Source of the DNA: Planctomycetota bacterium
GTDB lineage: Bacteria; Planctomycetota; UBA1135; GCA-002686595
Direction of reading: 5' to 3'
Assembly: GCA_947484275.1 (NCBI GenBank)
Contig: CANKOY010000003.1
Coordinates: 62,001-126,000, forward strand
DNA: 64,000 nt
The first letter of the stretch is position 1. Every line of letters starts with the position of its first letter. This document shows positions 50,751-58,895 of the stretch, piece after piece. A program made the translations under genes and the position numbers. The notes under the pieces are model-generated. The model made no database searches. It was not told the DNA's origin and saw nothing but the letters and a program-made list of their open reading frames with translations.

Positions 50751-52355
50751 TCAAGGTCGCCAGATGCATCCGTCGAGACACAGGAACTCGTCCTTGAATG
50801 CGCCACTGAGCTCCGTGCCGCCGTAGCCAAGGGCCCGGAGCCGCATGCTGTCCTCGGGGCTGACCGTCGTGCCCGGCAGGGCGCGTTGTGGCGCGAGCTC
50901 GCGCAAGAGCCGCAGTTTCTTGCGCTCCACCTCCAACATCGATAGCAAGGCCGGGGACGTGGGGTGCGACGCGTCGATCCATTCCGGAGGCCCAAGCTCG
51001 CGCGGATCGACGCGCAGGTCATAGCGTTCGGCGCTCCAGTCCGCGGTCCCGGGGCGGCGGATGATCGTGTGCTGGTGTTGTTCCACCAGGGATTCGAGCC
51101 ACAGGGGCTGGTCCACGCCGCGGCGAATGGTGACCTGACCGAGAAGGACGCTTTCAGCAGGTGGCCTTTCCTTGTTCGCCGCAAGGCTCAGCATGTCGAG
51201 GCCGGGCAGCAGGCGGTCAGGCTCCAGGCCCGCGGCAGCGCGCAGCGTGGGCGCGATGTCGACCAGGCCAACGTTTTCTTTGCTGCGCCCTCCCGCCGGA
51301 ATGTGTCCGGGCCATTTCACGATCATCGGCACCTGCAGCGCCTCGCGGTACAGCGTGCTGCCGTGCAACTTGCCACCGTGCTCGAAGAATTCTTCGCCGT
51401 GGTCTGAGGTCAGAACGATCAGTGTGTTTTCCAGGGCGCCGAGGCGGCCGAGTTCGCCCAGCAATCGCCCGAGTTCCTGATCCACTGCGGCAATTTCACC
51501 GTCGTAGAGTGCGACCACGTGCTCCAGGTCGCGCGGATCCATGCCCGCATGCACGGGAGAGTCCTTGCCGCCCAAATTCCGGCCATCGATAGTGCCCGTG
51601 TAGTCGGGATCAAAGCGCCGATCGAAGGGCGCCGGCGGCGTGTAGGGCGTGTGCGCGTCGTACACGTGCAGGGACAGGAAGTACGGATCGCGGTCGTCGC
51701 CGCGCGCCGCGATCCATTTCAGTGCGCCATCCACCGCCACCGGCGTCGTGCGCACTTCCTCGTCGAACAATTCGGGGTGTTCCTTGTGGATCGCGCGCAT
51801 GGTGTCCACATCGTTCGCCGCGCGGGCGATCTCCCAACGCTCGGCCACGCCCGGTTCGCTCTTGAACGAGTGCTAAGCGCGCTCCCAAACTTCGAACTTC
51901 GCTCCAAAGCCGAACTTGGGCTCCAGATAGATGCAGGAATAAAAGCCGGCGTTGTCATACCCGTGGCGCGCCAGGGCATCGCTGACAAAGGCGCCGCGCG
52001 GCAAGTGCGTCGCGACACTGTTCGTGGCGGTCAAATCGAAGTCGCACTGGCAGTGGGCGCTGACCGGCAGACCGGTGAACATCGACACGTGGGCGGGCAG
52101 GGTCCAACTGCTGGTGGACCAGGCGTTCTCGAACAGCGTGCCCTCGCGCGCTAGGGCATCGATCGTCGGCGAAGTGTCGCGCGAGTAGCCGTAGCAACCC
52201 AGGTGATCGGCGCGCAGTGTGTCGACGCTGATCAAAAGGACGTTGGGCGGGGCTGAGGGCTTCGAGCAGGCGCCGAGCAGCAGCGCGCAGGCGCCAAGCA
52301 ACACGGGCGGAGCTCGCCTGGAGCTGCACCCATCGAAATTTCGCGACAGCACCAT
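50751..52355 (-). pseudogene. Sulfatase-superfamily lipoprotein gene interrupted by TAG
   Basis: One frame of 535 codons from ATG 52355 is broken only by TAG at 51873-51875 (codon 161), after KFEVWERA and before HSFKSEPG. Both sides are well-preserved family sequence: lipobox LLLGAC (Cys30), VLLISVDTLRADHLGCYGYSRD, SSWTLPAHVSMFTGL before the stop, then DAHTPYTPP, VVALYDGEIAAVD, LTSDHGEEFFEHGGKLHG and a complete C-terminus. The CxPxR formylglycine motif is again missing (WTLPAH). A CAG-to-TAG or TGG-to-TAG change would explain the stop; a sequencing error is equally possible. Related to the intact gene at 9568-11127. Confidence 0.82.
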
Positions 52356-52542
52356 CGAGCCTGAAGGTAGCACCCTGGGTGACGGCCAAGAAGCTCCGAT
52401 TCGCCGCCCAGCTTCCCCTGGCCGCCAATGTCCGACCCGCACCTCTGGCGAGTTTCGTGGGCAGCGCAACGGCACTACCCACTACACTGGACGCCCCGCA
52501 CGCGCGCGACTTGCGCAGCGCAACCTCGGAAGACATTCAACG

Positions 52543-53805
52543 ATGATCCTCTACACCTTGGTCGGCCTCGTGTTCGCCGTGACGCTCCAAGTCCCCGAGC
52601 CCAGCGCCGAGAACTTCGCGCAGTGGCGCGATCACATTCGGCCCAAGGCCTCGGAGCTCGCGTTCGAAGATTGCAGCTGGAAGCCGACGTTTTGGGAGGC
52701 CGTGGTCGAAGGCCAAGCCCGGGCCAAGCCGATTTTGCTCTGGGCCATGAACGGCCACCCCATGGCGTGCACATGAAACAACGGAGTCATCGCCAGACGG
52801 TCGGTCTGGTCGGATCCTGAAGTTCAAGGGTTGCTGGCCCATTTCGTTCCCTGCGCCGACGAGGTGCACCGCCTGCAGTCGGGCAGCGATCCAGAATGCC
52901 GACTGGCACAGACGGTGTTCGAGCAAGGTCACTACGCCGGACGCACTCAGCCGAGCAACACGCGCCAGGGAATCTACGCCGCTGCGCCGAGCGGCGTGAT
53001 GCTCGCCAGCATCAACACCAACGATCCCAGGAAAATGGCTGCGATGCTGCAGCGTGCCCTGGAGCGCTGGAGTTCATTGTCGGAGGCCGAGCGCATGCTG
53101 TCCGGCGAGCCGAACGACGAGACGGCGAAGATCGACCGCCCCGAGCGGCGCTATCCGAGCGATGGGCTCGTGCTGCGAGTGTTCTCCCGCGATTTGCCGC
53201 GGGATCCCGCCCCGAATTCTGCGCGCGACACCGAGGGGCGCGACTGGCGAGCCAAGGCCTGGAATCAAGATTACGCTTGGTTCCGCCGCGAGGAAGCACG
53301 TTCGCTCTTGCCGGCGATGATCGAAGCGGGCCAGATGTCGCGCGCTCCCGACGGGCTGCTTCGGCGGCTGGCGAAGTTCAACTTCATCGACAATGTGCGT
53401 GGTCAGACCGGCGCCTACGCCAACGGCGATATTCTCGCGGCGAACCTCGATGCCGAGGTGCTCCGGGTCGTCGATGGAATTGCGCAAGTTCGTCTGGTGG
53501 GCGAAACCCATGCCGCGCGCGAGGGCACTTGGCCCATCGAAGGCTTCAAAGACAAGCAGGCACCAGCGAAGCACAAAGTCGGCGTCCAGTTGAAGCTCTT
53601 TGGCAGCGCTGAGTTCGACGTGGCCCAGGGCAAGTTCGTCGCGTTCGAACTGCTCGCCCTGGGCACGCGTTTTGGCGCGACCCAATACAACGGTCGCCAC
53701 GACGACGCGGATCCCGCGCCGATCGGCTACTTCCTCACGTTGACCGGTGACAGCCCCGCGGAGCGCGTGGCGCCCTCGTTTTACCGGAGCTACGGCTGGA
53801 AGTAA
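52543..53805 (+). CDS. Probable selenoprotein with CxU motif, exported or membrane-associated
   Basis: One frame of 421 codons from ATG 52543 to TAA 53803-53805, broken only by TGA 52774-52776 at codon 78. Read as Sec, the motif is C76-T-U78 in AMNGHPMACTUNNGV, preceded by a thioredoxin-like strand (KPILLWAMNGHP). An N-terminal hydrophobic segment (LYTLVGLVFAVTLQV) suggests a signal peptide. Downstream, SDPEVQGLLAHFVPCADEV and GIYAAAPSGVMLASINTNDPRKM continue a thioredoxin-like pattern, and a C-terminal domain of about 220 residues follows. A bSECIS hairpin with GGTC in its loop lies at 52792-52810. CxU is a known redox arrangement, and a thiol oxidoreductase role is inferred. Without recoding, only 77 residues would be made. 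Confidence 0.8.
52792..52810 (+). promoter_or_regulatory. bSECIS hairpin of the CTU selenoprotein gene
   Basis: A 6-bp stem CCAGAC/GTCTGG (52793-52798 with 52804-52809), extended by a G-T pair, with apical loop GGTCG (52799-52803). The loop begins 23 bases after the TGA. The GGTC is shared with the other candidate SECIS in this window and with E. coli fdhF. Confidence 0.75.
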
Positions 53806-53821
53806 GCGCGTACCCTCGCGC

Positions 53822-54976
53822 TCAGCGCCCGTGCCAGGCGCGCAGCACCTCGGCTTCCTTCTCCGCGCTGATTCCCGCGCGCAATTTTTGCAGCTGCTCC
53901 GGGCGTCCGTGGTGGAACGCAAGCGTTGAGGAAGTCGTGTCCGCCAAGGTGCGAAAGGTCAATCCCGCGGCCACTTCGCGCGACAGGTCAAAGCGCGCAA
54001 AGCCCTCGAAGCCCGGCGTCGGCGGGCGCCACACCGGCAGTTCTTGGTACGGGCGCAACTTGTGCTGCTCCAGGAATTCCCGCGATACCCACGTCCAGGT
54101 CAGGGGCGCGGAAGTCACTGCGGCGATGCCATAGAGCAACTCGGCCATGGAGCGACCGTTCTCGGGCCCGATGGCCATGAACGTGCCGCTGGTTCGAGCC
54201 TCGCACAGGCGTACGGCCCACTCGCACAGGTCGCGAACATCGATCACTTGCACGCGATCCAGGACGGGATCCCCTGGTGCGAGAATCTCTCCGCCGCGTT
54301 CTATTCGCACGGGCCAGTAGGTGAAGCGATCCGTTTCGTCGCCAGGGCCAACGATGAGCCCGGGGCGCACAATCGTCGCGCGCTCGCCGAAGGCGAGTGT
54401 CGCCTGTTCTTCGGCGAGGGCTTTCGCGAGGCCGTAGGGATAGGGCTTGTCCGCCGTCCAGTTGGGCGTGTTCTCGCGCGTGAGGAGTGGAGCATTGACC
54501 GACGCGGGGACCGCGCTCAGATCGGCGAACACCGAGCGCGTGGAGATGAACAGGTATTGGCCCGCCGACTCGCGCAGCAACTCCGCTGAATTCTTGACCC
54601 AAGTGGGCGCATCGGAACGCGAAGCGGAATTGTCGATGACCGCGTCCCACTGGCGGCCCTTGAGCGCTTCGAGTTGGTTCGCCGCGCGATCGCCGATCAG
54701 TTCCTCGACGCCATCGAACATCCCCGGGGCACTGCGGCCGCGGTTGAAGATCGTGACCGCGTGACCGCGCGCGAGGGCGTAGCGCACCTGATGCGGGCCG
54801 ATGAAGCCCGTGCCGCCGAGGATCAGGAGTTTGAGTTTGCGGCCAGGCTCGATCTGAGCAGCCGTGGACGACTGCGCGGAAAGTCTGCGCTCACTCGAGC
54901 TGTCAGCGCGCGCCCCCAAGGCCAGTGCGCCGCCGGCAGCGGCGGTCGTGAGCAGGAAATCGCGACGGGATGACAT
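53822..54976 (-). CDS. Tat-exported NAD-dependent epimerase/dehydratase-family protein
   Basis: A 384-residue SDR-fold protein with a twin-arginine signal (SRRDFLLTTAAAGGALALGARA). The Rossmann start is LLILGGTGFIGPHQVRYALARGHAV (GxxGxxG type), followed by TIFNRGRS, YLFISTRSVFADLS, YPYGLAKALAEEQA (YxxxK active site) and IVRPGLIVGPGDETDRFTYWPVR. It resembles Tat-exported NAD-binding epimerase/isoflavone-reductase-like proteins. An NAD(P)-fold protein outside the cytoplasm implies that cofactor is loaded before Tat export. ATG 54976 is chosen as it starts the signal. Substrate is unknown. Confidence 0.88.
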   Translation of the reverse strand: MSSRRDFLLTTAAAGGALALGARADSSSERRLSAQSSTAAQIEPGRKLKLLILGGTGFIGPHQVRYALARGHAVTIFNRGRSAPGMFDGVEELIGDRAANQLEALKGRQWDAVIDNSASRSDAPTWVKNSAELLRESAGQYLFISTRSVFADLSAVPASVNAPLLTRENTPNWTADKPYPYGLAKALAEEQATLAFGERATIVRPGLIVGPGDETDRFTYWPVRIERGGEILAPGDPVLDRVQVIDVRDLCEWAVRLCEARTSGTFMAIGPENGRSMAELLYGIAAVTSAPLTWTWVSREFLEQHKLRPYQELPVWRPPTPGFEGFARFDLSREVAAGLTFRTLADTTSSTLAFHHGRPEQLQKLRAGISAEKEAEVLRAWHGR

Positions 54977-55050
54977 GGGACCTCGGTGCGTGGAATGGTG
55001 GATCGGTTCGGCCCGCGCCGTTCCTGATTGCGCGCGGGACTCCGCGGAGC

Positions 55051-55491
55051 TCAGGACAGTGTGTTCACAACGGACAGCAGCGCAAGACCGACCCACAACA
55101 GTGCCCAGAATGAGGTGAGGATTGCAAGCAGCGCGCCCCTGGCCTTGTGGCGCAAGAACTTCCACGCCGCGAGCGTCAGCACTCCTAGGGCGACTGCCGC
55201 GATCGACCAGCCGGGCAGTGCGCTCGCCATCGTGCACTCGCTGTGTCCAATGGCGAGCCCCGCCCAGGGACCGAGCAGCGGTGCCGCCAACGATCCGATG
55301 CGAGGCTGCACCAGGAAGCACAGGGTCCAACCGACCGCCGTCAGCGCCAGCGGCACAGCCCCCGGGCGACGCCAGATCGGAATTTGCGGCGCTGAACCCG
55401 TGGTGTCCACGCTGCGCAATCCTCGCGGCGACTCAGCTTCGCCCCCGGACCCGACCTGTGCCCCCTGCGGAAGTTTTGGTTCGTCGTTCAC
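55051..55491 (-). CDS. Small four-helix membrane protein
   Basis: A 146-residue protein with a soluble N-terminal tail of about 40 residues and four hydrophobic helices (VPLALTAVGWTLCFLV, IGSLAAPLLGPWAGLAIG, GWSIAAVALGVLTLAAW, LLAILTSFWALLWVGLALL). GTG 55491 overlaps the stop of a short, apparently frameshifted frame just upstream (GTGA), so translation would be coupled. No family is recognised. Confidence 0.7.
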   Translation of the reverse strand: MNDEPKLPQGAQVGSGGEAESPRGLRSVDTTGSAPQIPIWRRPGAVPLALTAVGWTLCFLVQPRIGSLAAPLLGPWAGLAIGHSECTMASALPGWSIAAVALGVLTLAAWKFLRHKARGALLAILTSFWALLWVGLALLSVVNTLS

Positions 55492-55642
55492 AAATCGACC
55501 TCAGACGGATCCCCGATGGCGCGCTCTTCGTCGCGCTGGGTCAAGAGTTGCTCAAGTGCGCTCAGGGGCAGCTGCCGATCACCAATAAATCCTACAGACC
55601 ATCTCTCTGGAACTCGAAATCGTCCTCGTCATCTGTGGGCAC
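55488..55642 (-). pseudogene. Small acidic ORF with apparent frameshift, coupled to the membrane-protein gene
   Basis: From GTG 55642, one base after the upstream radical-SAM stop, the frame reads VPTDDEDDFEFQRDGL and then TAG. One base back in frame, the sequence continues VGFIGDRQLPLSALEQLL... with natural protein character to a TGA at 55488-55490 that overlaps the next GTG. The two parts together would make an intact small acidic protein of about 50 residues filling an otherwise empty space in an operon. An indel near 55595 (mutation or sequencing error) is the simplest explanation. No slippery site was seen. Confidence 0.45.
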
Positions 55643-55643
55643 T

Positions 55644-56738
55644 CTAAGGAAAAAGCAAGCCCTGGCTCGGCCCGCGACCCGAAGTGAGCTTCGGCTCCGG
55701 TGATAGCGGCCGGATCGCATCGGCGGCTTGCGCTTCGCCGCCTGCGAGCAACCCAAGGCGCGCGCATTGGATTTCGAACAGACGCTTGATCGCATCCCAA
55801 CGCGGACCGCTGCCGGACATGCGCTCGCCAAAGCGCGAGTTGTTCGCGACTCCACCGCGCATCTCGCGCAGGGCGTGGAGGATTTTGTCGGCGCGATCGG
55901 GGAACTGCGCACGCACGCGCTCTTCGAAAACCGGCCGCACTTCTGCGGCAAGGCGCAGGAGCACCATGAACGCGTGTCTTGCGCCGGCGGCGTGGGCGCG
56001 CTCCAGGATCGTCGCGATGTCAGCGTCGTTGAGCCCCGGAATCAGGGGCGCGATTGCCACGCCGGTTTCGATTCCCGCGTCCGTCAAGGCGCGCAGCGTC
56101 GCAAAGCGCATCGACGGCGCGCTGCCCCAGGGTTCCATGGCCCGACCGTTGGCGTCAGTTGCGAAGGGAATCGAAAGGAACACGCGCACGGGGGCTTTCT
56201 TCGACAGGCGCGCGAGCACGTCGATGTCGCGGCGCACCAGTGCGCCCTTGGTGATCAGCCCGATCGGTTGCGCGAACTCGGCACACACCTCAAGACAGGC
56301 GCGCGTGATCCCGTAGGACGCTTCGAGGGGCTGATAGCAATCGGTCGCGCCCGAAAACACGATCGGCTCTCGCTTCCATCCTCGGGCGGACAGGGTCGCG
56401 CGCAGACGCTCCGCGGCGTTGATCTTGACCACGATGCGCGTGTCGAAGTCCGTGCCGGCGCCGTAGCCGAGGTACTGGTGCGTCGTGCGCGCGTAGCAGT
56501 AGGCGCAGGCGTGCTGGCAGCCGCGGTAGGGGTTGAGCGACCAGCGAAAGGGCACATCCGGCGAGTCGTTCTCGCTCAGGATCGACTTCGCATGTTCCTC
56601 GTAAACACTGAGTTGCGCGCTCGGCGGCTCGCCCAACCAATCGACGTGAGAGGAACTCCAGGGATTTGGCGGATTGGAGACGGGGCGCTGCACGGGCTTT
56701 CGACTGGCGTCGGCGATCCCTATCCTACCGGGCCCCAT
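55644..56738 (-). CDS. Radical SAM protein, PA0069/SplB-like family
   Basis: A 364-residue radical SAM protein. The 4Fe-4S cluster motif is CQHACAYCYAR (CxxxCxxC), preceded by SLNPYRG, as in the PA0069 family. Further marks are FSGATDCYQPLE, GLITKGALVRRDIDVL and VAIAPLIPGLND. It resembles spore photoproduct lyase-type and DNA-repair-associated radical SAM proteins, but the reaction is unknown. ATG 56738 is preferred; the earlier ATG 56756 would overlap the divergent peptidase start. Confidence 0.88.
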   Translation of the reverse strand: MGPGRIGIADASRKPVQRPVSNPPNPWSSSHVDWLGEPPSAQLSVYEEHAKSILSENDSPDVPFRWSLNPYRGCQHACAYCYARTTHQYLGYGAGTDFDTRIVVKINAAERLRATLSARGWKREPIVFSGATDCYQPLEASYGITRACLEVCAEFAQPIGLITKGALVRRDIDVLARLSKKAPVRVFLSIPFATDANGRAMEPWGSAPSMRFATLRALTDAGIETGVAIAPLIPGLNDADIATILERAHAAGARHAFMVLLRLAAEVRPVFEERVRAQFPDRADKILHALREMRGGVANNSRFGERMSGSGPRWDAIKRLFEIQCARLGLLAGGEAQAADAIRPLSPEPKLTSGRGPSQGLLFP

Positions 56739-56754
56739 CACAAGGACACTGCGC

Positions 56755-58788
56755 ATGAAACTTCAGCTCACCTGCTTCGCCCTCTCGATCTTCGCTCCCG
56801 CGTCCCTGGCCCAGGAGAAGCACAACTTCTCGATCGACGACATGCTCGCCATGGAGCGCATCTCGGATCCGCAAATGAGCCCCGACGGCAAGCAGGTGGC
56901 CTTCAATTTGCGCACTACCGACATGGCGGCGAACAAGGGCCGCACCGATGTGTGGATCGCGGGCCTCGACGGTTCAGCGCCGCGGCGCATGACCTTTCAC
57001 GACGCCGCTGACGTCAACGCGCGCTGGATGCCGGATGGCAAGAGCCTCGTGTTCCTGTCGAGCCGCTCAGGTTCCATGCAGGTCTGGCGTCTGCATGTCG
57101 ACGGTGGCGAGCCGGAGCAGCTGACGAAATTCCCGCTGGACGTGGGGAACCTGGTGGTCTTCCCCGACGGCGAGCGGCTGTTGTTCACCATCGAAGTCGA
57201 TCCCAAGCTGAAGACGCTGGAGGAAAACAAGAAGGCCAACGATGAGCGCGCTGCGAGAAAATCTAGCGGTCTGCTCTACGAGCAGTTGATGGTGCGCCAT
57301 TGGGACACCTGGGCCGATCACAAGCGCAGCCACGTCTTCGCCTGGAAGATCGGCAGCGACGCGCCGGTCGACCTGATGGCCGGCATGGACGTGGACTCGC
57401 CGATCATGCCCTTCGGTGGCACAGAGGACCTCACCATCAGCGCCGACTCGAAGTGGGTCGTGTTTTCTGCCAAGGACGCCGGCCGCGAAGCCGCTTGGTC
57501 CACCAACAATGATGTGTGGGCCGTCCCCGCCGACGGTTCCGCTGCGCCGAAGTGCCTGACGGGCGCGAACAAGGCCCAGGACGGCGCGCCGTCCTTTTCG
57601 CCCGACGGCAAGCGCCTGGCGTGGCTAGCCATGGCGCGGCCGGGATTCGAGGCCGACAAGCAAGTGATCCACGTCATGGACTGGCCCGCGGGCACGCCGC
57701 GCGCATTGACCGCGAACTGGGATCGCTCCGCCGGCGAGATCTCCTGGTCGAAGGACAGCGCCACGATTTACACCAGCGCCGCCGACCTCGGGAACCAGTC
57801 GCTGTTCTCGATCTCAGTGGCCGACGGCAAGGTGACACGGCTCGTCGCAGACGGCACCAATGCGTCGCCCCTGCGCGCAGGCGAGCGGCTCTTGTTCGCC
57901 AAGGACACACTGCTCGCGCCGGTGGAATTGTTCACTTGCAAGCTCGACGGATCCGACGCGCGCGCGCTGACGCATTTCAACGACGCGCGCGTAGCTTTGG
58001 CTGCCATGGGGGAGTTCGAGCAATTCACTTTCCCCGGATGGAACAATGAAACCGTGCACGGCTTTGTGCTCAAGCCCGCGAACTTCGTCGCTGGCGTGAA
58101 GTACCCGGTGGCGTTTCTGATCCACGGCGGGCCCCAGGGTTCCTTTGGCAATCATTTCCACTACCGCTGGAATCCCCAGGCCTATGCCGGAGCGGGTTTC
58201 GCTGCGGTGTTCATCGACTTCCACGGATCCACCGGTTACGGACAGGCGTTCACGGACTCGATCTCGGGCGACTGGGGCGGGAAGCCCTACGAGGACCTGA
58301 TGAAGGGGCTGGATTTCGCGCTGTCGAAGTACGACTTCCTCCACAAGGACAAGCTCGTGGCCCTAGGTGCGTCCTACGGCGGGTACATGATCAACTGGAT
58401 CGCCGGGCAGGCGCCGGGGCGCTTCAAGGCCCTGGTCAACCACGACGGAAATCTCGACGAGCGCATGGCCTACTACGACACCGAGGAACTGTGGTTCCCC
58501 GAGTGGGAGCACGGCGGCGCGCCCTGGGAGGCTGGGTCGGGCTATGGCAAACACAACCCGATCGATCACGTCGCCAAGTGGACCACGCCGATGCTCGTGA
58601 TCCACGGCGCCCTGGATTACCGCGTCGTGGACACCCAGGGTATTTCGACCTTCACTGCCCTGCAGCGGCGTGGGATCCCCTCGCAGTTCCTCTACTTCCC
58701 CGACGAGAACCACTGGGTGCTCAAGCCTGCGAATTCGAAGCAATGGCACGCCACCGTGCTCGCCTGGATCGAGCGCTGGACGAAGTGA
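56755..58788 (+). CDS. S9-family prolyl oligopeptidase, exported
   Basis: A 677-residue peptidase with a signal peptide (CFALSIFAPASLAQ). Residues 20-420 form a beta-propeller with repeated SPDGK-type blades (QMSPDGKQVAF, WMPDGKSLVFLSSR, SFSPDGKRLAWL). The C-terminal alpha/beta-hydrolase domain has the catalytic triad Ser540 in GASYGG, Asp621 in GALDYRV and His653 in ENHWV. IHGGPQGSFGNHFHYRWN marks the oxyanion region. It is of the acylaminoacyl-peptidase/DPP type, probably periplasmic, degrading short peptides. Start ATG 56755 is divergent from the radical SAM gene with 16 bases between starts. Confidence 0.94.
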   Translation: MKLQLTCFALSIFAPASLAQEKHNFSIDDMLAMERISDPQMSPDGKQVAFNLRTTDMAANKGRTDVWIAGLDGSAPRRMTFHDAADVNARWMPDGKSLVFLSSRSGSMQVWRLHVDGGEPEQLTKFPLDVGNLVVFPDGERLLFTIEVDPKLKTLEENKKANDERAARKSSGLLYEQLMVRHWDTWADHKRSHVFAWKIGSDAPVDLMAGMDVDSPIMPFGGTEDLTISADSKWVVFSAKDAGREAAWSTNNDVWAVPADGSAAPKCLTGANKAQDGAPSFSPDGKRLAWLAMARPGFEADKQVIHVMDWPAGTPRALTANWDRSAGEISWSKDSATIYTSAADLGNQSLFSISVADGKVTRLVADGTNASPLRAGERLLFAKDTLLAPVELFTCKLDGSDARALTHFNDARVALAAMGEFEQFTFPGWNNETVHGFVLKPANFVAGVKYPVAFLIHGGPQGSFGNHFHYRWNPQAYAGAGFAAVFIDFHGSTGYGQAFTDSISGDWGGKPYEDLMKGLDFALSKYDFLHKDKLVALGASYGGYMINWIAGQAPGRFKALVNHDGNLDERMAYYDTEELWFPEWEHGGAPWEAGSGYGKHNPIDHVAKWTTPMLVIHGALDYRVVDTQGISTFTALQRRGIPSQFLYFPDENHWVLKPANSKQWHATVLAWIERWTK

Positions 58789-58895
58789 GCGGCCTTGAGG
58801 GTCGATGGGGCGCAGGCCCCTGAGATTGGCGGGGGGCGATGGTTGCTCTCGGGCATCGCGCGAGCGATCCTGAGGGCACTCCAGAGGAGACCCCT

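Noticed and set aside
51873-51875. In-frame TAG in the sulfatase gene as pyrrolysine
   Set aside because: No Pyl genes are seen, the context is not a methylamine methyltransferase, and a single nonsense mutation or error is simpler.
55595-55612. Programmed frameshift site in the small acidic ORF
   Set aside because: The join around CTG TAG GAT has no slippery heptamer, and the shift needed is not the +1 shift of the RF2 type, so an indel is more likely.
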